Shown here one piece after another: positions 1 through 6,290 of a DNA stretch of 28,713 nt; position 1 is the stretch's first letter, and each line of letters starts with the position of its first letter. The stretch is taken from positions 1 through 28,713 of IMG/VR virus record IMGVR_UViG_3300025889_000698; one strand, given 5' to 3'. The translations under genes were made by a program, and so were the position numbers. This DNA comes from a virus. Under the pieces are notes generated by a model. It did not search any database. It saw only the letters and a list, made by a program, of their open reading frames with translations, and was not told the DNA's origin.

Positions 1-133
1 ACTTGGGATGAGATAAACATCCTTGTATATTTATAAGGTCTTAATTCTGTCTTTGTTTGTAATTAAAGGGGAGTGGTGTAAAAGCTGTTCCTCTTTTTTT
101 TTGCAACACACTTGCGTATATCGTAAAGTTTTA
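1..133. repeat. Left copy of the terminal direct repeat
   Basis: These bases match 28581-28713 except at base 7 (G here, A at 28587). The two ends therefore overlap, which means a circular assembly of about 28,580 bp, or a short real terminal redundancy. The repeat holds a terminator and ends inside the -33/-7 spacer of the first promoter. The single mismatch suggests strain variation or a read error. Confidence 0.95.
65..102 (+). terminator. Rho-independent terminator upstream of the early genes
   Basis: AAAGGGGAGT (65-74) pairs with GTTCCTCTTT (87-96) over ten pairs, three of them G-U, followed by a run of T to 102. In the closed circle it lies just after ninG and ends the preceding transcription unit, isolating it from the early promoter that begins at 112. 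Confidence 0.7.
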
Positions 134-141
134 TAAATTTG
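112..141 (+). promoter_or_regulatory. Host-type (Bacteroidota sigma-70) early promoter
   Basis: TTG at 112-114 and TAAATTTG at 134-141 are separated by 19 bases. This is the known Bacteroidota consensus, TTG then TAnnTTTG. The transcript should start near 148, about 10 bases before the first gene at 159. It sits directly after a terminator, so it is the likely start of early transcription by unmodified host polymerase. Confidence 0.8.
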
Positions 142-158
142 TTAAAAATCATTTACAA

Positions 159-350
159 ATGGACATTAAGACACTTTACAACAAGAGCTTAATCACATAT
201 GAGATATGTGAGGACGTACTTAATCGTACTGCTTTCTACAAGCCAAGTGAGTACGAATTAAGATTAGAAGATGGCAAAATCATCTTAGACATTTTTTCTC
301 AGCCGAGTACGACTGAATACAATGTAGATAATCAACATATAGGTATTTAG
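159..350 (+). CDS. Hypothetical early protein, 63 aa
   Basis: This is the first gene after the early promoter, so it is probably made soon after DNA entry. It encodes a small, mildly acidic soluble protein without a signal peptide, membrane helix or recognisable motif. The ATG at 159 follows an A-rich leader of about ten bases, usual for this host group, with no Shine-Dalgarno site. The next gene begins two bases after its stop, so the two are cotranscribed. I do not recognise the family; the position would fit a host-takeover factor, but that is only inference. Confidence 0.6.
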   Translation: MDIKTLYNKSLITYEICEDVLNRTAFYKPSEYELRLEDGKIILDIFSQPSTTEYNVDNQHIGI

Positions 351-352
351 TT

Positions 353-565
353 ATGGACTCATTTAGAAAAAGATTACAACAATTAGACGAACTAAGAGAT
401 GATAATCAAAAACTTATGTTTGAACTGGTGGGTATGAAAGATAAAAGACTTACCTATCAAGAGGCACGTATAGAAGCCTTAGAAAAGCACATCGAAAAGC
501 TTAACATCGAAATTTTAAATCTTCAATACCAATTAAAAAATGCAGAAAACAACGCAGACAGGTAG
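353..565 (+). CDS. Small coiled-coil early protein, 70 aa
   Basis: Almost the whole protein is predicted helical: regularly spaced Leu and Ile (LEKHIEKLNIEILNLQYQL near residues 43-61) form heptads typical of a dimeric coiled coil. It contains no enzyme motif. It lies two bases after the preceding gene and overlaps the next by 26 bases, so translation is probably coupled. A scaffold or adaptor role in early infection or replication is possible but not shown. I do not recognise a named family. Confidence 0.65.
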   Translation: MDSFRKRLQQLDELRDDNQKLMFELVGMKDKRLTYQEARIEALEKHIEKLNIEILNLQYQLKNAENNADR

Positions 566-941
566 GATTACCTCAATCGAGCCAATGGGAACTTGGTCGA
601 ACGGACAACAGACATTCAATAAATTCAAAGTAGGATTTGCGAATGGTGATATCCTTAGCTTCTTAGCTAAAGGAGAATTTAAAAAAGAAATAGGAGAAAA
701 TATTACCTATGAAAAAAATCCTCAATACGGAACTGGTAAAGTCATCTATGACAAACCTCAAGGACAGAATTATTCTGCATCTAAAAGTTCGGGAAGCAAG
801 GAAGACACGCAAACGTACATCATTAGACAATCAATGATTAAAGCCGCGATTGACTATCACGCTTTGCAGTCGGTACAACCTTCAGAGAATGATGTGGTAA
901 ACACAGCAAGAAATTTCGTAACCTTTATAAACAATGGATAA
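540..941 (+). CDS. Putative OB-fold single-strand DNA-binding protein, 133 aa
   Basis: The N-terminal part (residues 6-70) alternates short beta-strand-like blocks with GTW, KFKVGFANGD and a GTGKVIYDK turn, resembling small OB-fold nucleic-acid-binding proteins. A Ser/Gly-rich linker (about 75-88) leads to a helical C-terminus. The gene overlaps its neighbours on both sides (26 and 8 bases) and sits next to the DUF3127 SSB-like gene, so a role in handling single-stranded DNA is likely. The start at 540 keeps the first strand; the ATG at residue 16 would remove it. The fold is inferred from pattern, not from a database match. Confidence 0.55.
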   Translation: MQKTTQTGRITSIEPMGTWSNGQQTFNKFKVGFANGDILSFLAKGEFKKEIGENITYEKNPQYGTGKVIYDKPQGQNYSASKSSGSKEDTQTYIIRQSMIKAAIDYHALQSVQPSENDVVNTARNFVTFINNG

Positions 942-1272
942 AATGCAAATCAAAGGAAAAATCAAAGTTATTGGTCAGACTAAAACTTTCGGTAGTGGAT
1001 TCACTAAGCGAGATGTGGTAGTAACTACTCAAGAGCAATACCCTCAAGATATCTTAGTAGAGTTTACTAAGGATAACTGCGAAACTCTAAACAACTACAA
1101 TGTAGGAGATGAGGTAGAGGTAGGAATCAATCTTAGGGGTAGAGAGTGGACATCACCACAAGGAGAAGTAAAGTACTTCAACACCATTCAAGGATGGAAG
1201 ATTGGAGGTACTCAAGCTGAGGTAACAGTAGAAGATCACTCACCTGATCGGGATGACGACTTACCATTTTAA
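934..1272 (+). CDS. DUF3127 family SSB-like protein, 112 aa
   Basis: The pattern GFTKRDVVVTTQEQYPQ followed by LRGREW and KYFN is the signature I know from DUF3127, a Bacteroidota OB-fold family. The protein ends in DRDDDLPF, the acidic tip that single-strand binding proteins use to recruit replication and repair partners. It therefore probably coats single-stranded phage DNA and presents partners to it during replication and recombination. It overlaps the previous gene by eight bases and is followed by a strong terminator at 1279, so it closes the first early operon. The family call is strong; the biochemical role is inferred from the tip and context. Confidence 0.85.
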   Translation: MDKMQIKGKIKVIGQTKTFGSGFTKRDVVVTTQEQYPQDILVEFTKDNCETLNNYNVGDEVEVGINLRGREWTSPQGEVKYFNTIQGWKIGGTQAEVTVEDHSPDRDDDLPF

Positions 1273-1278
1273 TATAGG

Positions 1279-1303
1279 GGCGGACTAACCATCCGCCTTT
1301 TTT
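1279..1303 (+). terminator. Terminator after the first early operon
   Basis: GGCGGA (1279-1284) and TCCGCC (1292-1297) form a perfect six-pair GC-rich stem with a seven-base loop, followed by six T. It separates the early operon from the helicase unit. No clear new promoter is visible between it and 1330, so the helicase unit may depend on partial read-through. Confidence 0.85.
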
Positions 1304-1329
1304 ATTATATTTAGACAAACGAAAGACCA

Positions 1330-2229
1330 ATGATAGTAAACATAGCAAAGACACTTGAGACATTAAACGACATACGAACTGGAAAAATAAAAGAAGGACT
1401 CAAATTAGGAGTAGATGAGATAGACACTTATTTTAGATTTAAAAGAGAGTTCACAGTAATATTAGGACACGCAAATACAGGTAAGACACAAACGATGCTT
1501 TATTTAATGTTTCTGTACACAATTAAACATAATATCAAGTGGCTAATTTTCTCTTCTGAGAATACACCACACTCGTTGTACAAGAAACTGATAGAGTTCG
1601 ATACTGGTTTGCCTTTAAATAAAATCCCTGAAGATGAGGTTAGAAAGCGATTGATTAGAATCTCAATGAACTTTCAGATCATCGACCCTTCAGAACTTTA
1701 CACATACAAAACACTATTATCGGAAGCTAAGGAGATTAAAAAAGAGTTTAACTATGATGGATTCCTGATAGACCCGTATAACTCCTTAGTAACCGATGTA
1801 GGTGCAGCTAAATTAGGAAAGCACGAGTACGACTACTTAGCAACAACTGAGTTTAGACAATTTTGTACAGAAATGAATTGTGCGTTGTGGTTAAATACTC
1901 ACGCAAATACAGAAGCTCTTAGAAAGACTCACACAGCTTCGCATCCATACGCAGGTCATCCTATTCCACCAATGGCAGCAGATGTCGAAGGAGGGGGTAA
2001 GTTTATCAACAGGAGTAATTCCTTCTTATGCCTTCACCGTTATCTTAGCCATCCAACGGACTGGATGTATTCACATATTCACGTACGTAAGATAAAAGAT
2101 ATTGATACAGGAGGTAAGCCTACAATTATGGATGAGCCTATTAAGCTTAGATCAGTTAAAAACAATGTAGGATACGAAATAGATGGTAAAAACTTAGTCC
2201 AACATATAAAGCAATCACTAACCAATTAA
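1330..2229 (+). CDS. DnaB-like replicative helicase (RecA-type ATPase domain only)
   Basis: This is a RecA-fold ATPase of the DnaB C-terminal type. The Walker A motif GHANTGKT lies at residues 46-53 and the Walker B motif GFLID at 144-148; a WLNTHANT segment near 193 fits the sensor position. It is predicted to unwind DNA at the phage fork as a ring. At 299 aa it is much shorter than host DnaB (about 450-500 aa) and lacks the N-terminal primase-interaction domain, as in several phage helicases. No primase or polymerase is visible in the window, so host enzymes must complete the fork. The DnaA-like protein at 7254 may help load it. Confidence 0.85.
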   Translation: MIVNIAKTLETLNDIRTGKIKEGLKLGVDEIDTYFRFKREFTVILGHANTGKTQTMLYLMFLYTIKHNIKWLIFSSENTPHSLYKKLIEFDTGLPLNKIPEDEVRKRLIRISMNFQIIDPSELYTYKTLLSEAKEIKKEFNYDGFLIDPYNSLVTDVGAAKLGKHEYDYLATTEFRQFCTEMNCALWLNTHANTEALRKTHTASHPYAGHPIPPMAADVEGGGKFINRSNSFLCLHRYLSHPTDWMYSHIHVRKIKDIDTGGKPTIMDEPIKLRSVKNNVGYEIDGKNLVQHIKQSLTN

Positions 2230-2231
2230 AT

Positions 2232-2423
2232 ATGATTATTCAAATCGGAGATAGTCAGATACACATCCAGTTCGTCCCAACCTACGGATTGGCACTTGGG
2301 TATCTATTCTACAATCCACTACAAGAACCCGATACAGACGAGATAGACGAAGACGATTATTATGAAAGACACACAGTCTTACTAACGCTCTTTGCTCTAA
2401 TCGTTACTGTATGGAAATCTTAA
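2232..2423 (+). CDS. Small acidic protein with a C-terminal hydrophobic segment, 63 aa
   Basis: The middle contains an acidic stretch (DTDEIDEDDYYE, residues 34-45). The last 18 residues are hydrophobic (LLTLFALIVTVW) and could be a membrane anchor. The gene starts two bases after the helicase stop and overlaps the sigma-factor gene by 13 bases, so the three are probably translated in a coupled way. A small acidic protein placed directly before a sigma gene could be an anti-sigma or co-regulator, but nothing in the sequence proves it. I do not recognise a family. Confidence 0.55.
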   Translation: MIIQIGDSQIHIQFVPTYGLALGYLFYNPLQEPDTDEIDEDDYYERHTVLLTLFALIVTVWKS

Positions 2424-2881
2424 AGAAGCTATTCGAACGACATAGAGACTGGTGCGACATCGTGGAGTCTTTTGGCTGTAACCCTGAAACTGCTGAAGAT
2501 ATCGTGCAGTCGATGTACCTGCGTATCGGTAAGTTAGTAGCAGATGGCAAGGATATTACATTTGGTAATGATGTAAACCACTTCTACATCTTTAGAACGC
2601 TCACTACTATTTTCTTAGATCACAAAAGAAGAGAACGTAAGGAAGGAGATTTTGACTTCGATAACTACGATATTGAAGACGATGAGCAGGTTGAGTACAA
2701 GAAAAAGTACGATATTATTTTAGAGGAGTTAGAAAATATGTACTGGTACGATAAGAAGGTCTATGAGATTATCGAATCAGGAGAAAGCATATCAGAGCTT
2801 AGTAGAAAGACCAACATTAGCTACTACTCACTATACAATACTTACAAGAAGGTAAAGAAATACTTAAAAGATAAACTATAA
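2411..2881 (+). CDS. Phage-encoded ECF-like RNA polymerase sigma factor, 156 aa
   Basis: The protein has the two-domain plan of extracytoplasmic-function sigma factors. Residues about 13-75 resemble region 2, with TAEDIVQSMYLRIGK and FYIFRTLTTIFLDHKRRERK, the part that binds core polymerase and the -10 box. An acidic linker follows. Residues about 110-154 resemble the region 4 helix-turn-helix (ESISELSRKTNISYYSLYNTYKKVKKYL), which reads the -35 box. No region 1 or 3 is present, as expected for the class. It most likely directs host core polymerase to the five GCAAAA/CGTTATATA promoters before the virion genes. It lies in the early/middle region, before all those sites. The pairing with the promoters is inference. 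Confidence 0.8.
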   Translation: MEILKKLFERHRDWCDIVESFGCNPETAEDIVQSMYLRIGKLVADGKDITFGNDVNHFYIFRTLTTIFLDHKRRERKEGDFDFDNYDIEDDEQVEYKKKYDIILEELENMYWYDKKVYEIIESGESISELSRKTNISYYSLYNTYKKVKKYLKDKL

Positions 2882-2887
2882 AGAGAA

Positions 2888-3073
2888 ATGAAATTAGGAT
2901 GCTACATTAAACTGGGTACAATGGTACACGCAATTACAGAGCTGCTTACTCTTGGTAATGCGTATCGGGTCGCTTTTTGGATTGCACGACAATTCGGTAA
3001 AGAGGATTGCGGGTGTCATAAACGAGAACTTTATTTAAATTGCTTGACTTGTAAAGAGGAGTGCGATGAGTGA
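2888..3073 (+). CDS. Small cysteine-rich protein, possible zinc binder, 61 aa
   Basis: The C-terminal half carries a cluster of Cys and His (DCGCHKRELYLNCLTCKEEC, residues 40-59) arranged as CxCH then CxxCxxxC. This is a plausible metal-binding knuckle. The N-terminal half is an amphipathic helix. The gene starts six bases after the sigma gene and overlaps the methyltransferase gene by eight bases, so it belongs to the same operon. Small zinc-knuckle proteins in such places often bind nucleic acid or polymerase, but I cannot assign a function. Confidence 0.6.
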   Translation: MKLGCYIKLGTMVHAITELLTLGNAYRVAFWIARQFGKEDCGCHKRELYLNCLTCKEECDE

Positions 3074-3485
3074 TCATATTGGAAAAAACGGAAAGTTGTT
3101 TCATAATAACTACCCAACACCCAAGAATTTTTATGATGACTTAAATGAGGAATTTAACTTTGATTTCGATCCTTGTCCATTAAATCATAATATAGAAGAA
3201 TGGGATGGATTAAAAGTTGAATGGGGACAAAGTAATTTTGTTAATCCTCCTTATGATAGAAAAAGTAAAGAGGCTTTTGTTTTAAAGGGCATAGAGGAAT
3301 ATAAAAAGGGTAAGACCGTTGTTTTCTTACTTCCTGTTTCAACATCTACAAAGTTATTTCACGATTATATATTACCGAATAATCCTGAGATAAGATTTGT
3401 AAAAGGAAGATTAAAATTCTCTAATAATAAGGCAGGTAGTTTTGATAGTATGGTTTTGATATTTCAAACTAAAGATAATGACTGA
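3066..3485 (+). CDS. Phage N6-adenine DNA methyltransferase (Dam-like), 139 aa
   Basis: The NPPY catalytic motif is at residues 60-63 (FVNPPYDRK), and the order TPKNFYDDLNEEF, then DFDPCP, then NPPY matches the phage DNA N-6-adenine methyltransferase family (PF05869 type). It is predicted to transfer a methyl group from S-adenosylmethionine to adenine in a short DNA site, protecting phage DNA from host nucleases or timing its processing. Its length is near that of compact family members. The gene looks more A/T-rich than its neighbours, which suggests recent acquisition. It overlaps the genes on both sides by eight bases. The target site cannot be read from sequence. Confidence 0.85.
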   Translation: MSDHIGKNGKLFHNNYPTPKNFYDDLNEEFNFDFDPCPLNHNIEEWDGLKVEWGQSNFVNPPYDRKSKEAFVLKGIEEYKKGKTVVFLLPVSTSTKLFHDYILPNNPEIRFVKGRLKFSNNKAGSFDSMVLIFQTKDND

Positions 3486-3666
3486 AGAAGATAAATTACT
3501 CTGGGAAGAGGTACGACCTAAAAGAACAGCTACTTACTATCAGAGAACTGTAATGGCTGATCTAATGACTAAGTACTATAAAGTAAAGCATAAAGTACCT
3601 TGTGCTTGTCCAAGTACCATTAAAGAGATTGTAGGACTATTAGACAAACTGAATGACAATAGATAG
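3478..3666 (+). CDS. Hypothetical protein, 62 aa
   Basis: This is a short soluble basic protein, mainly helical by composition, with a single CAC pair (residues 42-44) and no recognised domain. It overlaps the methyltransferase gene by eight bases and the next, nuclease-like gene by 14 bases, so it is part of the same tightly packed operon. I do not recognise the family. A partner role for one of the flanking DNA enzymes is possible, but it is only a guess from position. Confidence 0.55.
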   Translation: MTEEDKLLWEEVRPKRTATYYQRTVMADLMTKYYKVKHKVPCACPSTIKEIVGLLDKLNDNR

Positions 3667-4069
3667 AGTACATAAACTTGAGCAGAGCATCGTGCATTTG
3701 TATAACGGTTTTGATGGATGGCAGCTTGAATGGTGTGGAGGTGGATACGAGCATTATGATGCTAAGGGATTAACACCTAAAGGTTATAAGTGCATTATCG
3801 AAATGAAGTTCAGGAACAAGTACTATGAGAATAAGATGCTTGAGAAGTATAAGTACGATATGATGATGCGAGAACCTAAAGATGTAGTGAAGCTATACTT
3901 TGTGAATGACCCTAAAGCTAATTACTTGTTCTGGTTAAACGATCTTGTGCTTGGTGAGCCTATTGAATTACAATGCCCTACTACTACGCTATGGGAGCAA
4001 GATAAGAAACCCAAAAGAGTATATCTCTTAGAAGAATCACAAGCCTTAATAACCAATTTAAATAAATAA
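3653..4069 (+). CDS. Putative PD-(D/E)XK-like nuclease, 138 aa
   Basis: Residues 32-53 contain the layout of a PD-(D/E)XK core: an Asp (D36 in EHYDAKG) followed by a hydrophobic strand ending in E50-M-K52 (CIIEMKFR). In this superfamily these residues bind the metal and cut DNA. The small size is like Holliday-junction or VRR-type phage nucleases. The gene overlaps its upstream neighbour and lies beside a methyltransferase and a second nuclease candidate. No family name is recognised, and the assignment rests only on the motif spacing and context. Confidence 0.5.
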   Translation: MTIDRVHKLEQSIVHLYNGFDGWQLEWCGGGYEHYDAKGLTPKGYKCIIEMKFRNKYYENKMLEKYKYDMMMREPKDVVKLYFVNDPKANYLFWLNDLVLGEPIELQCPTTTLWEQDKKPKRVYLLEESQALITNLNK

Positions 4070-4071
4070 CT

Positions 4072-4209
4072 ATGCCACTACCTAAACCAACACCAACAGA
4101 ACAAAGAGAGGAGTTTATCCGCAGATGTATGGGCGATGCAGTAATGAAGAAGGAATATCCTAATAATGCTCAACGCTTAGCAGTATGCGCAGTTCAATGG
4201 AAAAAGTAG
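4072..4209 (+). CDS. Small conserved phage protein starting PLPKPTPTEQREEF, 45 aa
   Basis: The 45-residue product starts MPLPKPTPTEQREEF and contains FIRRCMGDAVMKKEYP and QRLAVCAVQW. I recognise this pattern from short proteins found in many tailed phages, and also inside longer head proteins, with two conserved Cys. Its function is unknown to me. It starts two bases after the previous stop and overlaps the following gene. Length alone would hide it from most gene callers, but the conserved pattern makes it convincing. Confidence 0.7.
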   Translation: MPLPKPTPTEQREEFIRRCMGDAVMKKEYPNNAQRLAVCAVQWKK

Positions 4210-4856
4210 AGTTCTTCCCAAATCCTATTCCTGCTTATTTATTCAAGCAGTTTAATCGAGATCGTCTCTTAGCTCGCTTTTTCTATTCAAGTAGAGTTGG
4301 AAAGTGTGTTAAGATATTTGATGATTACTACCAGTCAGTAAAGGGTAAGATTACTAAAGAAGATTGGACTGAGTATTATTTATCAAAAGTAGATCGCCAA
4401 CGCTTAATTGAGCCTGCTCACTTTATGGCGGATAAGTATCGTTTAGAGATGCACGAAGCTGCGGAGTATGTTCTATTCAGAGTAGTCGGTCAGACTTGGA
4501 ACGGAATGATGAATGAGGTGAATTGTATCAATCACTTACAGGAATGGTTTCCGAACATTGAGTTTAGAAAGACTTCTTATGAAGTGGATGAAGAGTACTG
4601 TACTGACTGGGAAGCGTTCTCTAATGACAAGCTCTTATTTGGTATTCAGATCAAACCTGAGTCGTATCATTTTATGAACTCACCTCATCAACGCAGAGCT
4701 AAGGACTTTGACCAAGAAAAGATTACTAAGTACAAGGAAAAGTTCGGAGTGGCTCACTTCTTTGTGTTCTATTCTAATAATAAGTTTATTCACTCACAGC
4801 CCTTATTCAATCAGATTAATACCTACTTGGCACTTAGTATAAATGTGCAGCTATAA
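4185..4856 (+). CDS. Putative PD-(D/E)XK restriction-type endonuclease, 223 aa
   Basis: Residues 141-157 carry D141 (TDWEAF) and then FGIQIKP, with Q155 and K157 at the (E/Q)xK position. A conserved-looking E111 lies in an upstream helix. This is the active-site arrangement of type II restriction-like PD-(D/E)XK nucleases. It probably cuts double-stranded DNA, either degrading host DNA or attacking competitors. No dedicated cognate methylase lies directly beside it; the nearest methyltransferase is Dam-like at 3066. The gene overlaps the small gene before it; a second ATG at 4197 would shorten the overlap to 13 bases. It is the last gene before the second host-type promoter. The specificity is unknown. 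Confidence 0.6.
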   Translation: MRSSMEKVEFFPNPIPAYLFKQFNRDRLLARFFYSSRVGKCVKIFDDYYQSVKGKITKEDWTEYYLSKVDRQRLIEPAHFMADKYRLEMHEAAEYVLFRVVGQTWNGMMNEVNCINHLQEWFPNIEFRKTSYEVDEEYCTDWEAFSNDKLLFGIQIKPESYHFMNSPHQRRAKDFDQEKITKYKEKFGVAHFFVFYSNNKFIHSQPLFNQINTYLALSINVQL

Positions 4857-4873
4857 AAAATTTTTACTAAAAG

Positions 4874-4904
4874 TTGCATATTAACATTTGTTGAATTAGA
4901 TTTG
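4874..4904 (+). promoter_or_regulatory. Second host-type promoter
   Basis: TTG at 4874-4876 and TAGATTTG at 4897-4904 are 20 bases apart, an exact match to the Bacteroidota consensus. The transcript should begin near 4911, about 24 bases before the ATG at 4935. It probably drives the replication and recombination block from 4935 to 8111. Confidence 0.8.
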
Positions 4905-4934
4905 GGTATAATTACAAATTTAAAAGACAGATTT

Positions 4935-5099
4935 ATGAAACCTTACATTTATTCTCCAATCCTTACAGTTGTAAACGATGGTCAATTTTATTCAGTTGAG
5001 TACAAGGTATGGGATGATGGTGTAGCAAGATTAGAATCAGTATCCTTTAGAACTTACGAGGATGCTAAGAAGTTGTTTAACACTATTCCATTATCTTAG
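4935..5099 (+). CDS. Hypothetical protein, 54 aa
   Basis: This is the first gene after the second host-type promoter. I chose the ATG at 4935 because an upstream TTG start would overlap the -7 box. The product is small and soluble, with alternating strands (TVVNDGQFYSVEYKVWDDG) and a short C-terminal helix; it could be a small beta-alpha fold. No family is recognised. The next gene begins two bases after its stop. Confidence 0.6.
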   Translation: MKPYIYSPILTVVNDGQFYSVEYKVWDDGVARLESVSFRTYEDAKKLFNTIPLS

Positions 5100-5100
5100 T

Positions 5101-5412
5101 ATGATGTACGATAGATTAGAACCTTACAAAGAGATGGAGTACTCTGCGAATATGGAGTACATCCTCTCTATCTTAAAAAAGCAGAAGGAGGCTAAACCTT
5201 CAGAGGTTGTCGATAAGATGATATCTGCTTGTTTAGAGATTGTGTACTATGTGAATGGTTTACACATCAACAGAAGAGCCTACGAACACATCATATCGGA
5301 GCAGCACGAATCTAAGAACGCTTTAAAACTTAAGATTAGAGAACTACAAGATAAATTAGAAGATATAGAATTAAACAACAGATTAGACAATGAAACAAGA
5401 GGGAATGACTAA
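5101..5412 (+). CDS. Hypothetical helical protein, 103 aa
   Basis: I place the start at the first of two tandem ATG codons (5101), directly after the previous stop; a longer in-frame version from 5062 would overlap that gene. The protein is mostly helical, and its last 35 residues (LKLKIRELQDKLEDIE) form a probable coiled coil, so it may be a dimer. No catalytic motif or membrane helix is visible. It overlaps the next small gene by 23 bases. Confidence 0.65.
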   Translation: MMYDRLEPYKEMEYSANMEYILSILKKQKEAKPSEVVDKMISACLEIVYYVNGLHINRRAYEHIISEQHESKNALKLKIRELQDKLEDIELNNRLDNETRGND

Positions 5413-5557
5413 ACTATCATCGGGTATTACGGTGGTACGAGAATTAGAGAACGGAGTATTAAAGATTAAAGCCTATAACCCTGTGGAGTGGGAGTTCAGA
5501 AAACTTCAATGGTGGGCTAAGGCTAAAAAAGTAATTAAATCAATTCTTAATAATTAA
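5390..5557 (+). CDS. Small hypothetical basic protein, 55 aa
   Basis: The product starts MKQEGMTKLSSG and ends in a basic, Trp-rich segment (FRKLQWWAKAKKVIKSIL, residues 36-53) that may form an amphipathic helix for nucleic acid or membrane binding. It overlaps the end of the preceding gene and stops 10 bases before the ParB-like gene. Uninterrupted reading in a gene-dense region supports it; I do not recognise the family. Confidence 0.5.
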   Translation: MKQEGMTKLSSGITVVRELENGVLKIKAYNPVEWEFRKLQWWAKAKKVIKSILNN

Positions 5558-5567
5558 ATCAAAACAA

Positions 5568-6290
5568 ATGAAGACAAATTGGTATTTAGGCGAAACTAAG
5601 ACTTATGATAAGTTTAAGTTCATCGACAGCAATCGAGACATCAACGAAAACAATCTCAAGAACATTGAGCAATCTATCTTAGATATAGGCATTCAAGTTC
5701 CTATCGTGGTTAATAACAATTACGAGATTATTGAGGGGCAACATAGATTCGTTGCATTAAGAAAGAACAATTTGGTAGTACCTTATATTGTTTCAGGAAG
5801 AGCAACAGAGTCTCATATAGACGGACTTCAAGAAAGCCGTAAGTGGACTGCTTTAGATTTCTGTAAGAGCAGAGCATCTAAAGGAGATGTATCTTGCAAG
5901 ATGGCTTTAGAAATCGCTGAGGACTGGTACGAGGAATCTAACAAAAAGATGAATGTACTTAGGAGTATTGAATTACTTATGGATGGCAGAACTTCTACAA
6001 GCGTAAGATCAAGATTAAAAAGTGGTAAGTACTTAATCAATGAAGATTGTGCTAAGGCAGTTTATGATTCTATTCAAATAATGGCTGAGTTAGAAATGGG
6101 TACAACTCCTTATGGTCAGAAGATTATTAGAGTTCTGAAGATGTTATATCACGACTTAGGTGGTCTTGACTTAGAAGTTATAGACAATATGACAAGAAAG
6201 AATTACATTACAGCTTATTCTAATGAGACAGACCAGTACAGATATATGAAAGACATCTACTTAAAATCTAAGAAACAATTAAAGAAATGA
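5568..6290 (+). CDS. ParB-like (ParB/Sulfiredoxin fold) DNA-associated protein, 240 aa
   Basis: Residues 20-75 match the ParB N-terminal nuclease-like domain: a helix (NNLKNIEQSILDIG), a strand (VPIVVN) and the diagnostic EGQHR box at 56-60. In ParB this domain binds nucleotides such as CTP; phage relatives act as nucleases or DNA-binding regulators. The C-terminal 150 residues are helical and hold no standard ParB helix-turn-helix that I can see. No ParA partner is present, so partitioning is unlikely; a role in replication or DNA modification is more probable. The gene overlaps the exonuclease gene by four bases (ATGA), so the two are coupled. Confidence 0.75.
   Translation: MKTNWYLGETKTYDKFKFIDSNRDINENNLKNIEQSILDIGIQVPIVVNNNYEIIEGQHRFVALRKNNLVVPYIVSGRATESHIDGLQESRKWTALDFCKSRASKGDVSCKMALEIAEDWYEESNKKMNVLRSIELLMDGRTSTSVRSRLKSGKYLINEDCAKAVYDSIQIMAELEMGTTPYGQKIIRVLKMLYHDLGGLDLEVIDNMTRKNYITAYSNETDQYRYMKDIYLKSKKQLKK

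Noticed and set aside
104-128. A GCAACA...CGTAAAG copy of the late element near the early promoter
   Set aside because: The distance is 19, not 20, and the second box is CGTAAAG; the host-type promoter at the same place explains the region better.
1306-1313. TATATTTA as a -7 box before the helicase gene
   Set aside because: The last base does not match TAnnTTTG and no TTG stands at a suitable distance upstream.
4185-4856. Assignment to the MjaI (CTAG-cutting) restriction family
   Set aside because: Tempting because CTAG is absent, but I cannot recall family-specific motifs that match; only the general PD-(D/E)XK core is supported.
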